The notes under the pieces were generated by a model. It was given only the letters and a program-made list of their open reading frames with translations. It was not told the origin of the DNA and ran no database searches. From Belliella pelovolcani (lineage in GTDB: Bacteria > Bacteroidota > Bacteroidia > Cytophagales > Cyclobacteriaceae): DNA of 64,000 nt. Numbering within the stretch: the stretch's first letter is position 1; each line of letters opens with the position of its first letter. The DNA lies in contig NZ_FTOP01000010.1 of assembly GCF_900156785.1 (NCBI RefSeq), forward strand, positions 92,035 to 156,034, in the 5' to 3' direction. The position numbers and the translations under genes were made by a program. Of this stretch, positions 41,891 to 51,625 are shown piece after piece.

Positions 41891-43069
41891 TTATTTTTTA
41901 TATGGAATGGTCACATTGAAGGTAGTACCTTTTCCGGCGTCACTTTCAAATTTGATATCACCCTTGAGTACATCAATACATTTTTTGACGATAGAAAGTC
42001 CTAGTCCTGAGCCTTCGATGATACCTACATTTTTTGCTCTAAAGAAACGGTCAAACAATTGATCATGTTCGGCTTTTGGAATCCCAATTCCTTGATCTTT
42101 GATTTCTGCTTTGATAAATCCACCTTCTTCCCAAATTTTGAAATCTACTTTTTGCCCATCTTTTGAGTACTTGACAGCATTGGATAAAAGATTCTCGAAT
42201 ATCTGGTAAAGCAAATCCACATCAGAAGTAATGGTTTTTGGGATTTTACCGATTTCAAGATTGATCTTCACGTCATGTTCAGCACCCGCTTTGACTACAT
42301 CTACTACCTCATTGATAAAAGCAGCTGTAAACATTTTCTTGGGATTATAATCAATCTTATTGGCATCAGCTTTCCCAAAGAACAACACTGAAGTCAACAA
42401 ACTATTCAAACTCCTAACTGAGTTCTCAATTTTAGATGCATGCTTCATGATCTTAGTCTTCAAGGGATGTTCCTTTTCAGCGTACATTTGAAGCAATTGT
42501 GCCGAGCTCAAAATAGAAGTCAGCGGAGTCTTAAACCCATGCGATACATTGAGGACAATCCTAGACTTAAGCTCTCCAATTTCCCGCTCTTTTTCCAAGG
42601 CTCTAGTCAGCTCTTTATTTGCTTCATGCAAATCAGCAGTTCTTTGACGGACTTTTTCTTCAAGTTCATTATTGAGTTTTTGCAATTCTTTTTCCTTGCG
42701 ATCTTTGAAGATGGCCAACTCTATCACCATATTCAATTCCCTGATATTAAAAGGCTTGATCACATAAGCACTAGGATTGGTTCCTACTACCTTGGTCAAA
42801 GTCTCCGCATCGGAACTAGCACTCAAGTAGACTACTGGAATATCATATTTTTCATTGATGATTTCGGTAGTCTTGATCCCATCCAATTCGCCCGCAAGGT
42901 TGATATCCATCATAACGATATCAGCTGGATGCTCTTCAAGAATCTCCAAAGCTTTTTCACCTGAATCTGAAATGCCGATAATTTGATGGTTGTTTTTTTC
43001 TAATGCTTTTTTAAGCAAGAGCGCAGAGACGTGATCGTCTTCTGTAATTAAAATCCTTAATGGAAACAT
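41891..43069 (-). CDS. Receiver-histidine kinase hybrid with an altered H-box
   Basis: 392 residues. An N-terminal receiver domain (ITEDDHVSALLLKKAL, phospho-acceptor in VMMDINLAGELDG, Lys in YVIKPFN), a coiled-coil linker (~130-170), a HisKA region and a HATPase (NLLSNAVKYSKDGQ; DQGIGIPKAEHDQLF; GSGLGLSIVKK). The H-box reads VSHGFKTPLTSI. The residue after the His is Gly instead of the usual Glu/Asp, which normally acts as base in phosphotransfer. It lies next to the large sensor kinase (52 bases) and the ABC ATPase (2 bases). Domain order is receiver first, so its input may be phosphorylation by another kinase. Confidence 0.9.
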   Translation of the reverse strand: MFPLRILITEDDHVSALLLKKALEKNNHQIIGISDSGEKALEILEEHPADIVMMDINLAGELDGIKTTEIINEKYDIPVVYLSASSDAETLTKVVGTNPSAYVIKPFNIRELNMVIELAIFKDRKEKELQKLNNELEEKVRQRTADLHEANKELTRALEKEREIGELKSRIVLNVSHGFKTPLTSILSSAQLLQMYAEKEHPLKTKIMKHASKIENSVRSLNSLLTSVLFFGKADANKIDYNPKKMFTAAFINEVVDVVKAGAEHDVKINLEIGKIPKTITSDVDLLYQIFENLLSNAVKYSKDGQKVDFKIWEEGGFIKAEIKDQGIGIPKAEHDQLFDRFFRAKNVGIIEGSGLGLSIVKKCIDVLKGDIKFESDAGKGTTFNVTIPYKK

Positions 43070-43121
43070 AAATTGGTGGTTAATGCAGTTGCAAATTACA
43101 AGATTAAATCATTTACTAAAA

Positions 43122-46100
43122 TCAATTTTTGCTCAAAGGCAAGAACACTTTGACAAGCGTGCCTTTCCCTTTGAAACTTTCAATCTGAATTTCCCCACCC
43201 AATAGATCTATCAAGTTTTTGGTGATGGTCAGACCGAGTCCTGTACCCTCGTATTGCCTCCCATAACCTTCACTTTCTTGTTCAAATGGTCTAAATAATT
43301 TGGTCATAAACTCCTCACTCATTCCTATCCCCATATCCTTGACTTCGAAATAGAGACTATCTTCTATTCTTTTTACTACAATATTGATGAGGCCTTCATG
43401 CGAGTACTTGATCGCATTACCAACCAAATTATTGACAATCATCTCAAGGTAACGTTGATCAATATTAACCACAAATGGCTTGGTTTCATACTTTGCTGAC
43501 AAAAGAAGTCCTTTTTTCATCGCCATGGTTTTGAGCGGTAATAAAATTTTACCCACAAAATCATTGACATTGGTTTCCTTTAAAAGCACCTCAAATTTGT
43601 TCGCTTCAATTTTAGAAAGATCAAGGATACTATTGATGGTTTCCAGAAGTCGCTCACCTGATTCTTTGATGATTTCAAGTTCGGAGATGAGTTCTTTTTC
43701 GTGCTCCCATTTATCCATGATATTTTCAGTACCTCCCAAAATTCCATTGAGAGGTGTCCGAATTTCGTGACTCATGTTGGAAAGGAAATTTGTCTTCAGT
43801 CTATTCGCCTCCTCTGCCTTTTCCTTTGCAATCTTTAGACTTTCTTCATATTGCTTTTTCTCTGTCACATCTCTGAATACAGATAGCAATACAGATTTGC
43901 CTTGGAAGCTTGTTTTCAATCTAGCTACGTAAAGTTCTATAAACTTCACCCCATTCTTGAAAGGCATCTCCATTTCAAGAGTAACCCCCATCTCTTCAGA
44001 ACTGCCAATTTGACCTAGAATAACTTCTCTTTGCTTAAAATAAAAAGCAGGATCAGCATACATATCCCTGATTTCCGATTGTTCCAGTCGCTCTTTTGCC
44101 ATACCCGTCAAGGTCGCCAAACTTGGATTCACAGTCAGTATTTTCCCTCCTTCTACTGATAGCATCAAACCATCGGCTGAACTGTTCCATACATTTCTAA
44201 ACTGATTCTCGTTGACAAAAGCTTCTTTCGTTTTTTCATCAATGGTTTGCTTGAGTAAATTCTGCTTATGCCATTGATTCATCAAGGTATTGAGTAAGAA
44301 TCCTACACCGGCAAAAACTAACAAAAGCAAAATGATAAACCAGGTCTGTAAGTAAATAGGTTTTAAAATTTTAAAAGTACTACTGGAGACAATCTCCGAT
44401 TCATATTGTCCCCCTAAGCTTGCTTGCAATTGAAACTTATATACACCCGGAGGTAAATTATTAAATACTATGGTATTAACTCTCGGATTGATGATCTGCT
44501 GCCATTCTTCATGATAACCTTCCAGTTTGTACTTAATAATCAAATCGGAGAATTGCAAAAAACTGATCGCTCTATAGCTCACCTCTATGGAGTTATTCTC
44601 AAATGGAATCCGATTCAAATCGACATCTTTTATGTTCTTATTCAGCAAGCTGACACTTAAAATCTCTGTCGCAGGGGTAAAATCTCTCTTTTCATCTTCA
44701 TCAGGAAAAAAAACAGAAAGCCCCCTCTGGGTCCCTATCAGGACTCTACCATCCTCAGCCTCGATTAAGGCCCCTCTATTCACTTCCGAGCCAACCAACC
44801 CACTGCGTTCATCAAATTTCCTTATTGTTTCTTCTTCTATCAAAAACACACCTCGATCTGTCCCAGCCCAAAGTCTAGAATTAGAATCTAATAATAAGGA
44901 ATAAACAGGCCTTTGAATAGTTTGCCCATTTTTTTCAAACAACTTGACCTTACCATCTTCCAAGACCTTGAGACCTGTCTCAGTTCCTAGGTAAAGCCTT
45001 CCTTCATGTTCTAAATAATCAAAGCCAATCACATTGATAAAATTAGGCGTCTCAAAGAATATCTCCTGAACAAAAACATTTCCTCCTTGCAGAAAAATAA
45101 ATCTGCCGTCATTGAGCTTTCCGACTTTTCTAAGAAATACCTCGTCCTGACTCAGACGCTCCAAAATCATCTCAGTAATATCATGCTCAAAATGCCCCGA
45201 TCGCTTATTGATATTAGAAAGGTACACTTTATCTCTACTGACCACTATCAGTGTGTCACCAATCGCTTTGACCGCTGTCACAAACTTACTGAGCGGACTT
45301 TCTTCGAAAATCAAACTGCCAGATTTTGGATTATATCGACCTATTCCTGCCAAATTTGAGGAAATCCAGACAATACCATTTTTGTCCAAGGAGAAATTAG
45401 TCACCCTATTCCTAGGCTGACCCACAAGGGCTTCTTCATGCTTAAGTTTGACATATGCGCCTTGGTCAAATAATTGCAATCCATTATTGAATCCCAATAG
45501 ATACCTATCGGGAGCGAGTCTGATCACTGCTGTGACCTCATCTTCCAAAAATGACCGAGAATCATAATTCAAAAATAAAAGTGAATTGATATTGACCAAG
45601 CCACGATGGGTCCCTATCCATGTAATGCCTTCTCGATCTACAAATGCAGCATAGATATTATATGATTTCACAGCCTCTGCTGCACTGATCTCTTGAATAT
45701 TTCCATTATCTGGATTATACTTATGCAACTGAGAATTATAGAAATAGTATACTTTCCCATTTTCTACCTGCAGCCCACTGAAGTCCACCGCACTGTATAT
45801 GTTTCTAACAAAATCTTGATGAATGATTTGATCAATTTTAAAAAACTCTGAACCCTTAGCAAGAAAATCTTTGCCAAGATAATAATACTCTTTTCTAGTT
45901 GAGCAGTAGGTTACATACAGGATTTTTGATGGTAATGAAATTCCAGTTGGGTTAATTTCAGCTAACTGGTCTCCTTCAACGGTAAAAGTTCTATTTTCAA
46001 AAAACAATAAGGATTTACCTTCATGGTAATTTGCCGAAATTATCCATCCATGATTCTGAAATGAATACCTTATTTCCTGCCAACTTTTGGAATATGCGGA

Positions 46101-46550
46101 ATAAGTCCATAATACATCAGCAAAGACTGCATGATAATATTTATGATCGCCTTTACCTACTATTGCAAAGTCCAAATAAGTCCGATTCAAGCTGCTTATC
46201 TCCTCAGGAAATATAAACTCTCCCCATTTTCCTTTTTGGTAATAAAAAGCCTTTTGTTCTTTCAGTTGATTGGATACCCATATCACTCCTTCTTCATCTC
46301 TGAAAATACGGGTCTTATTTGTCAATTTATTGGAAATCGAATCAGGAATTGGGAAAGTGCTGAAGCCATCGGATATAAAAACCCCATCTGAAGTATTGAA
46401 CCACATCATTCCTTCTTCATCCTGTAGAATCCCGTTGACATTGGATGTCGGCAATTCTACACCTTTGATCTGTCTATTGAACTGAAAAGACTGACCAAAG
46501 CTGAATTGGAATACAAATAGGATAAAAATAATGAGATAGATATTTTTCAT
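43122..46550 (-). CDS. Sensor histidine kinase with periplasmic two-component-propeller domain and PAS
   Basis: 1142 residues. Signal peptide (1-20), then ~700 residues of Reg_prop beta-propeller repeats (for example GMMWFNTSDGVFI, GITWIGTHRGLVNI and SRLWAGTDRGVFLI), a Y_Y_Y domain (YKLEGYHEEWQQII), one membrane helix (WFIILLLLVFAGVGFLL), a PAS domain (SADGLMLSVEGGKI), HisKA (SNMSHEIRTPLNGIL) and HATPase (NNLVGNAIKYSHEG; EGTGLGLTITKN). Unlike many Bacteroidota hybrid systems it has no receiver or AraC domain. The adjacent receiver-kinase protein is a plausible partner. The ligand is unknown. Confidence 0.92.
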   Translation of the reverse strand: MKNIYLIIFILFVFQFSFGQSFQFNRQIKGVELPTSNVNGILQDEEGMMWFNTSDGVFISDGFSTFPIPDSISNKLTNKTRIFRDEEGVIWVSNQLKEQKAFYYQKGKWGEFIFPEEISSLNRTYLDFAIVGKGDHKYYHAVFADVLWTYSAYSKSWQEIRYSFQNHGWIISANYHEGKSLLFFENRTFTVEGDQLAEINPTGISLPSKILYVTYCSTRKEYYYLGKDFLAKGSEFFKIDQIIHQDFVRNIYSAVDFSGLQVENGKVYYFYNSQLHKYNPDNGNIQEISAAEAVKSYNIYAAFVDREGITWIGTHRGLVNINSLLFLNYDSRSFLEDEVTAVIRLAPDRYLLGFNNGLQLFDQGAYVKLKHEEALVGQPRNRVTNFSLDKNGIVWISSNLAGIGRYNPKSGSLIFEESPLSKFVTAVKAIGDTLIVVSRDKVYLSNINKRSGHFEHDITEMILERLSQDEVFLRKVGKLNDGRFIFLQGGNVFVQEIFFETPNFINVIGFDYLEHEGRLYLGTETGLKVLEDGKVKLFEKNGQTIQRPVYSLLLDSNSRLWAGTDRGVFLIEEETIRKFDERSGLVGSEVNRGALIEAEDGRVLIGTQRGLSVFFPDEDEKRDFTPATEILSVSLLNKNIKDVDLNRIPFENNSIEVSYRAISFLQFSDLIIKYKLEGYHEEWQQIINPRVNTIVFNNLPPGVYKFQLQASLGGQYESEIVSSSTFKILKPIYLQTWFIILLLLVFAGVGFLLNTLMNQWHKQNLLKQTIDEKTKEAFVNENQFRNVWNSSADGLMLSVEGGKILTVNPSLATLTGMAKERLEQSEIRDMYADPAFYFKQREVILGQIGSSEEMGVTLEMEMPFKNGVKFIELYVARLKTSFQGKSVLLSVFRDVTEKKQYEESLKIAKEKAEEANRLKTNFLSNMSHEIRTPLNGILGGTENIMDKWEHEKELISELEIIKESGERLLETINSILDLSKIEANKFEVLLKETNVNDFVGKILLPLKTMAMKKGLLLSAKYETKPFVVNIDQRYLEMIVNNLVGNAIKYSHEGLINIVVKRIEDSLYFEVKDMGIGMSEEFMTKLFRPFEQESEGYGRQYEGTGLGLTITKNLIDLLGGEIQIESFKGKGTLVKVFLPLSKN

Positions 46551-46628
46551 AATAAGCGCTAAGCACCGTCTAAAATAGAAAAAGATATGCAGAGTGTAAA
46601 TTAAATGGATAATGTTTGAGAATTCTTT

Positions 46629-46657
46629 TTGTCTAAGGGCTTATTCTTTTATTTTTG
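46629..46657 (+). promoter_or_regulatory. Promoter of sucD
   Basis: TTG (46629-46631), 18 bases, TATTTTTG, 23 bases before the sucD ATG. Confidence 0.62.
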
Positions 46658-46680
46658 TGACAAACTTTAAAAATCGCAAC

Positions 46681-47562
46681 ATGAGTGTTTTAGTTAATAA
46701 GAATTCAAAAGTGATTGTGCAGGGGTTTACTGGATCTGAAGGTTCATTCCACGCACAACAAATGATAGAGTACGGAACCAATGTAGTAGGAGGTGTCACT
46801 CCAGGCAAAGGCGGATCTACCCACTTGGAAAGACCAGTGTTCAACTCAGTTGAAGAAGCTGTTCAGAAAACGGGAGCAGATACATCTATCATTTTTGTTC
46901 CACCGGCATTTGCTGCTGACGCGATCATGGAAGCTGCAGATGCAGGCATCAAGGTAATCATCGCCATCACTGAAGGAATTCCTGTAGCTGACATGTTGAA
47001 AGCAAAGCCTTATATCAAAGAGAGAGGCGCTACTTTGATCGGTCCAAACTGTCCAGGGGTTATTACTCCAGGTGAAGCCAAAGTAGGTATCATGCCAGGA
47101 TTTGTATTCAAGCCAGGAAGAATCGGTATCGTATCCAAGTCAGGTACCTTGACTTATGAAGCTGCTGACCAAGTTGCAAAAGCTGGTCTTGGTGTATCTA
47201 CGGCAATTGGTATCGGTGGTGACCCTATCATCGGGACTTCTACCAAAGAAGCTGTCCAATTACTCATGGAAGACACTGAAACAGATGCCATCGTCATGAT
47301 CGGTGAGATCGGTGGTAACTATGAAGCCGAAGCAGCTAAGTGGATCAGAGAAACTGGTAACAAAAAGCCAGTAGTAGGATTCATCGCAGGCCAGACAGCA
47401 CCTCCAGGCAGGAGAATGGGACATGCTGGCGCTATCGTAGGTGGTGCAGATGATACTGCAGAAGCGAAGATGAGAATCATGAGAGAAAACGGCATCCATG
47501 TAGCTGATTCCCCAGCTGAAATCGGCGCTGTAATGGCAAAAGCGCTCGGGGTAGAAGCTTAA
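46681..47562 (+). CDS. sucD: Succinate--CoA ligase, alpha subunit
   Basis: A TCA-cycle enzyme subunit that binds CoA and carries the phosphohistidine. I use ATG 46681, because the upstream frame from 46612 overlaps the promoter and adds a non-conserved extension. The 293 residues show the Rossmann CoA-binding start [18 protein letters not shown], the central [30 protein letters not shown], and the active-site His in [12 protein letters not shown]. No sucC is beside it, which is common in Bacteroidota. Its product links to methylmalonyl-CoA mutase through succinyl-CoA. Confidence 0.96.
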   Translation: MSVLVNKNSKVIVQGFTGSEGSFHAQQMIEYGTNVVGGVTPGKGGSTHLERPVFNSVEEAVQKTGADTSIIFVPPAFAADAIMEAADAGIKVIIAITEGIPVADMLKAKPYIKERGATLIGPNCPGVITPGEAKVGIMPGFVFKPGRIGIVSKSGTLTYEAADQVAKAGLGVSTAIGIGGDPIIGTSTKEAVQLLMEDTETDAIVMIGEIGGNYEAEAAKWIRETGNKKPVVGFIAGQTAPPGRRMGHAGAIVGGADDTAEAKMRIMRENGIHVADSPAEIGAVMAKALGVEA

Positions 47563-47606
47563 TATAAATATCATAAGAAAGTTTTATAGATTCTTAAAAT
47601 CTATAC

Positions 47607-47649
47607 AAAAGCCACTCTCGACTAAGTCGAAGAGCGGCTTTTATTTTTT
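47607..47649 (+). terminator. Terminator of sucD
   Basis: AAAAGCCACTCT / AGAGCGGCTTTT (one mismatch) around a CGACTAAGTCG hairpin tip, followed by ATTTTTT. Confidence 0.85.
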
Positions 47650-47886
47650 GCTCCTTCTTTGATTTTATAATTCATTAAGGAGACTTCATGTTTATTTTTT
47701 TGTATTTCAAAACAATAAACATATGCATCTAAGCTTTATTAGCTTCGGATATTATTGGACAGTTCAAAATCCCTATTTCTGGTAAAATTTCCATCCTTTC
47801 TCTAGGTGCCACAATCCTTTTTTAATTTTTGCCCGTAAGATTTTGCTCAGGAAAGCCCTGAAAAGTAGCACCTAAAGCCTAAAGAT
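47650..47886. other. Upstream region of nhaA
   Basis: 237 bases without an ORF. It is AT-rich. No full TTG-N19-TAnnTTTG promoter was found, and the sequence close to the start (AGGAAAGCCCTGAAAAGTAGCACC) has no strong hairpin. Confidence 0.4.
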
Positions 47887-49251
47887 ATGACAACTGCCAC
47901 GATTACCTACAACATGCTCAACCCCATGATGCGGTTTATCAAGAAAAGTACTTTCAGTTCTTTTTTACTCTTCTTTTCGGCAGCCTTAGCATTGATTCTA
48001 GCCAACAGTCCCGCTAATGCTTATACCCAATGGTTTTTGAGTCAAAGCATAGGTTTCTCAATTGGAAGCTTTGCAGTTGAAAAATCCCTACTACTATGGA
48101 TCAATGATGGCTTAATGTCTATTTTTTTCTTTGTGGTTGGGCTTGAGCTCAAAAGAGAAATTATGGCTGGAGAGCTCTCCGTTCCCAAAAATGTCTTGAT
48201 GCCCATCGTCGGTGCTATTGGAGGAATGCTTTTCCCAGCTTTGATCTATGTAGCCATCAATGCTGGAGGATCTACTGAAGTGATGAGAGGCTGGGGAATC
48301 CCTATGGCTACGGATATTGCCTTTGCACTTGGAGTGCTGTACTTACTTGGCCCAAAGGTACCCATTCAACTGAAAGTTTTTCTCACAGCACTAGCCATCA
48401 TTGACGATCTAGGAGCCGTGATGATCGTGGCGCTATTTTACACATCTGAGATTTCACTCGTCAACCTCACTATTGGCGCCATTATACTCTGTTTGATGTT
48501 TACATTGAATAAGCTAGGCGTTAGGAGGGTTTTGATTTTTGCTTTATTAGGCATTGGAGGTGTTTGGCTTGCTACGCTTTTGTCTGGAGTACATGCCACG
48601 ATCGCAGCCGTATTAGCTGCATTTGCCATCCCTGCTGATAGGAGGATAGACAAAGCTAATTACCTGAGTGCCATCAATCAGCTCTCTGCCAAATTCAAAA
48701 CTGCCAATAAAGCCAAACAAGAAAAGTATCTTCTCTCCAGTGAGGAGGAGAATATCATCGGGGAAATCAAGCGCATCTCAAAAGCCTCTATTTCACCCCT
48801 GCAAAGATTAGAAAGAAATATGCACGGTTTAGTGATTTTCTTTGTCATGCCCATATTTGCCCTGGCAAATGCTGGTGTGGTTATCGACGGTAATTGGATG
48901 CAGATGATCACTAGCCCAGTAGCACTGGGAGTTGGACTTGGGTTAGTGTTGGGGAAAATCCTAGGCATATACGGTCTTGCCATGCTTGGCTTGAAGCTGA
49001 GATGGTTTGGCATGCCTCATGGCTTGAATCAGGCCATGTTACTTGGCATTTCATGTCTTGCCGCTATTGGGTTTACCTTGTCACTATTCATCAATGCCCT
49101 GGCCTTCAATGACCCTATTTATGTAGAGCAAGCCAAGATGGGGATACTCTCTGCATCTTTGATTTCAGGAACATTGGGATACTTCATCCTCAAAAGGACC
49201 ATCAACATCTCAACCAATCAGGACTCGGATCAAAAAACTCATGATGCATAA
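47887..49251 (+). CDS. nhaA: Na+/H+ antiporter NhaA
   Basis: A 454-residue inner-membrane antiporter that expels sodium in exchange for protons and regulates internal pH. It has about 12 membrane segments. The ion-binding pair is in LAIIDDLGAVMIVALFYT (two adjacent Asp, ~167-168), and other family signatures are MSIFFFVVGLELKREIMAGEL, GIPMATDIAFALGVLYLLG and LSGVHATIAAVLAAFAIP. It has a ~45-residue hydrophilic loop between helices 8 and 9 that is longer than in the E. coli protein. It ends in a strong hairpin. Confidence 0.96.
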   Translation: MTTATITYNMLNPMMRFIKKSTFSSFLLFFSAALALILANSPANAYTQWFLSQSIGFSIGSFAVEKSLLLWINDGLMSIFFFVVGLELKREIMAGELSVPKNVLMPIVGAIGGMLFPALIYVAINAGGSTEVMRGWGIPMATDIAFALGVLYLLGPKVPIQLKVFLTALAIIDDLGAVMIVALFYTSEISLVNLTIGAIILCLMFTLNKLGVRRVLIFALLGIGGVWLATLLSGVHATIAAVLAAFAIPADRRIDKANYLSAINQLSAKFKTANKAKQEKYLLSSEEENIIGEIKRISKASISPLQRLERNMHGLVIFFVMPIFALANAGVVIDGNWMQMITSPVALGVGLGLVLGKILGIYGLAMLGLKLRWFGMPHGLNQAMLLGISCLAAIGFTLSLFINALAFNDPIYVEQAKMGILSASLISGTLGYFILKRTINISTNQDSDQKTHDA

Positions 49252-49256
49252 AGAAC

Positions 49257-49288
49257 AACAGCTGCTTGGGATGTCCCAAGCAGCTGTT
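49257..49288 (+). terminator. Strong hairpin terminator after nhaA
   Basis: A 14-base perfect stem (AACAGCTGCTTGGG and its complement) with a 4-base loop. A degraded version of it and its 3' flank recurs at 49729-49795. Confidence 0.82.
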
Positions 49289-49324
49289 CTATGTTATTAT
49301 CAAAGGCACTCTTCTGTACTAATT

Positions 49325-49594
49325 TTATTCTTCGATTTTGTCAAGGCCATGCTTTTGCTCAAACTGGTTTCTTTTGATCTCGAAGCGCTCCAGTTCTGCA
49401 TCAATCAAATCCAAAGACTCATTGTACCTGCTAAAAAGATCGCCCATATTTTTCTCCATTTCTGAAAAATTGAACTCCATGGCATCCATTTGAAGCTTAG
49501 ATGATTTTTCAACCATGGCTACTTGGCTATGTCTGAGATCTTGCATCATTCTCAAAGCCCTGTCCATTTTCTCTAATTTTTCTCTGTTATCCAT
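49325..49594 (-). CDS. Small coiled-coil protein of unknown function
   Basis: 89 residues, wholly helical, charged and with heptad pattern (MDNREKLEKMDRALRMMQDL, then FSEMEKNMGDLFSRYNESLD and AELERFEIKRNQFEQKHG). No signal peptide. I do not recognise a family. It is convergent with nhaA and divergent from the ABC-F gene, and it sits between the two copies of the 50-base repeat. Confidence 0.65.
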   Translation of the reverse strand: MDNREKLEKMDRALRMMQDLRHSQVAMVEKSSKLQMDAMEFNFSEMEKNMGDLFSRYNESLDLIDAELERFEIKRNQFEQKHGLDKIEE

Positions 49595-49670
49595 TTTATT
49601 AAAATTTGGTTTGTAGAAAGGATTGGAGCAAAGACCATTCCGAAGATCAATTATTGAAGCTATAGATGAG

Positions 49671-49718
49671 GGGATTACAAATCCCTTCTATCTGGTTTCG
49701 AGATTACAAATCTCGAAA
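49671..49718. repeat. Two REP-like hairpins with GATTACAAATC core
   Basis: GGGATTACAAATCCC (49671-49685) and a 23-base palindrome (49696-49718: TTTCGAGAT, loop TACAA, ATCTCGAAA) lie 10 bases apart in the 260-base gap upstream of the ABC-F gene. The shared core and differing arms are typical of dispersed palindromic repeats. Confidence 0.7.
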
Positions 49719-49855
49719 AGCAGGCAAAAGCTACTTGTGTTGTCTCAAGCAGCTGTTCTATGCTATCATCAAAGCCATTCGTTTGTACTAATTTTCAAAT
49801 CTTCCAATTTTTCAATCTCCAATTCCTTACATTTGCAGCTTGAATTTTGATCATC

Positions 49856-51490
49856 ATGATTTCAGTAGATAATATTTCAGTATTGCATGGCGGACATGCA
49901 TTGTTCAGCGATGTGTCTTTTTCTATCAATGAAAATGACAAAATCGCTCTGATGGGCAAAAATGGCGCAGGAAAATCCACCATGCTCAAAATCATCGCAG
50001 GTGTAACCAAAGCTACCAAAGGTGGGGTCTCGGCACCAAAAGACGCGGTGATCGCCTACCTCCCACAGCATTTGCTTACAGCTGATGATTGCTCGGTAAG
50101 AGACGAGGCCGCCAAGGCATTTGCTTCCTACCTGAATATGAAAGCTGAAATCGATAGACTCAATGAAGAGCTTACGGTCAGGACAGATTATGATTCTGAA
50201 GACTATTACAAAATCATCGAACAAGTATCCGAACTCAGTGAGAAATTCTATGCCATAGAAGAAGTCAATTATGAAGCCGAAGTAGAAAAGGTATTATTGG
50301 GTTTGGGCTTTGAAAGAGGCGATCTGGATAGGTCAACTGCTGAGTTTTCGGGTGGCTGGAGAATGCGGATCGAGCTGGCTAAGATTCTACTACAAAAACC
50401 AGATTTGATCTTATTGGATGAGCCGACCAACCACTTGGACATTGAATCTATACAGTGGCTGGAAGAATTTTTGACAGAAAAAGCCAAGGCAGTAGTCGTA
50501 ATCTCTCACGATAGGGCCTTTGTAGATAACATCACAAACCGAACCATCGAAGTGACGATGGGGAGAATATATGATTACAAAGCCAAATATTCACACTACC
50601 TCGAATTGAGAAAAGAGCGTAGGGAGCAACAACAAAAGCAATACGATGAGCAACAAAAGTTCATTGCTGAGACCACTCAATTTATAGAAAGATTCAAAGG
50701 GACTTATTCCAAAACACTTCAAGTACAATCTCGCGTGAAGATGTTGGAGAAATTGGATATCGTAGAAGTAGATGAAGTAGATTCTTCTGCTTTGAAACTT
50801 CGATTCCCTCCTTCTCCAAGGTCAGGCAAATATCCAGTTATTGTCCAAGACCTTTCTAAGGCTTATGGTGAGCATGTTGTCTTCAAAGATGCCAACATGA
50901 TCATCGAGCAAGGTCAAAAAGTATCTTTTGTAGGGAAAAATGGTGAAGGTAAATCCACCATGATCAAAGCCATCATGGGAGAGATCGACTACGAAGGCAA
51001 GTGCGAGCTAGGTCACAATGCCATGATAGGCTACTTCGCTCAGAATCAAGCTTCACTTCTCGATGAGAGTTTGACAATTTTTGAGACCATAGATCAGATC
51101 GCCGTAGGAGAAATCCGCTCCAAGATCAAGGATCTCTTAGGAGCATTTATGTTCAAAGGAGATGATATCAACAAAAAAGTCAAAGTACTCTCGGGAGGAG
51201 AAAAAACCAGACTCGCCATGATCAAGCTTCTGCTAGAACCGGTCAATCTCCTGATTCTTGATGAACCTACCAATCATCTGGATATGAAAACCAAAGACAT
51301 CATCAAGGATGCACTGAAAGCATTTGATGGCACTTTGATTGTCGTGTCTCATGATAGAGATTTCTTGGATGGCTTAGTAACAAAAGTCTTCGAATTTGGC
51401 AACAAACGTGTCAAAGAGCACTTCGAGGATATCAATGGATTCCTGAGGAATAAGAAACTGGAGAATTTGAGAGAGGTGGAGCGGAAATAA
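49856..51490 (+). CDS. ABC-F family ATPase (translation-associated)
   Basis: Two ABC modules in one soluble chain without membrane segments: first Walker A GKNGAGKSTMLKII and signature FSGGWRMRIELAK, second GKNGEGKSTMIKAI and LSGGEKTRLAMIK, joined by a basic helical linker (ELRKERREQQQKQYDEQQK), the P-site tRNA interaction motif region. ABC-F proteins act on ribosomes. Some confer drug resistance, but nothing here points to that. The start is set at ATG 49856; a TTG at 49847 would add three residues. Confidence 0.93.
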   Translation: MISVDNISVLHGGHALFSDVSFSINENDKIALMGKNGAGKSTMLKIIAGVTKATKGGVSAPKDAVIAYLPQHLLTADDCSVRDEAAKAFASYLNMKAEIDRLNEELTVRTDYDSEDYYKIIEQVSELSEKFYAIEEVNYEAEVEKVLLGLGFERGDLDRSTAEFSGGWRMRIELAKILLQKPDLILLDEPTNHLDIESIQWLEEFLTEKAKAVVVISHDRAFVDNITNRTIEVTMGRIYDYKAKYSHYLELRKERREQQQKQYDEQQKFIAETTQFIERFKGTYSKTLQVQSRVKMLEKLDIVEVDEVDSSALKLRFPPSPRSGKYPVIVQDLSKAYGEHVVFKDANMIIEQGQKVSFVGKNGEGKSTMIKAIMGEIDYEGKCELGHNAMIGYFAQNQASLLDESLTIFETIDQIAVGEIRSKIKDLLGAFMFKGDDINKKVKVLSGGEKTRLAMIKLLLEPVNLLILDEPTNHLDMKTKDIIKDALKAFDGTLIVVSHDRDFLDGLVTKVFEFGNKRVKEHFEDINGFLRNKKLENLREVERK

Positions 51491-51625
51491 AATTGAAATA
51501 AGCGAAGCGAAATAAAGTAGAAATATGCCTGGTGAAATGACTAGGAATTGGCTGTTCCAAGCCTTCAAAATGAGATAACCCAAGCTCAAATAAACTTGGG
51601 TTATCTATTTTTAAAAAATTCCAAT

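Larger units (their letters stand above)
49276..49795. repeat. Imperfect ~50-base direct repeat flanking the small coiled-coil gene
   Basis: CAAGCAGCTGTTCTATG and the following ~33 bases, ending in TACTAATTTT, occur at about 49276-49325 and again at 49745-49795 with several substitutions. The second copy has lost its hairpin partner. Confidence 0.65.

Noticed and set aside
49623..49850. 75-codon plus-strand ORF upstream of the ABC-F gene
   Set aside because: It runs through the REP-like palindromes and the degraded repeat. The translated sequence has no protein-like pattern.
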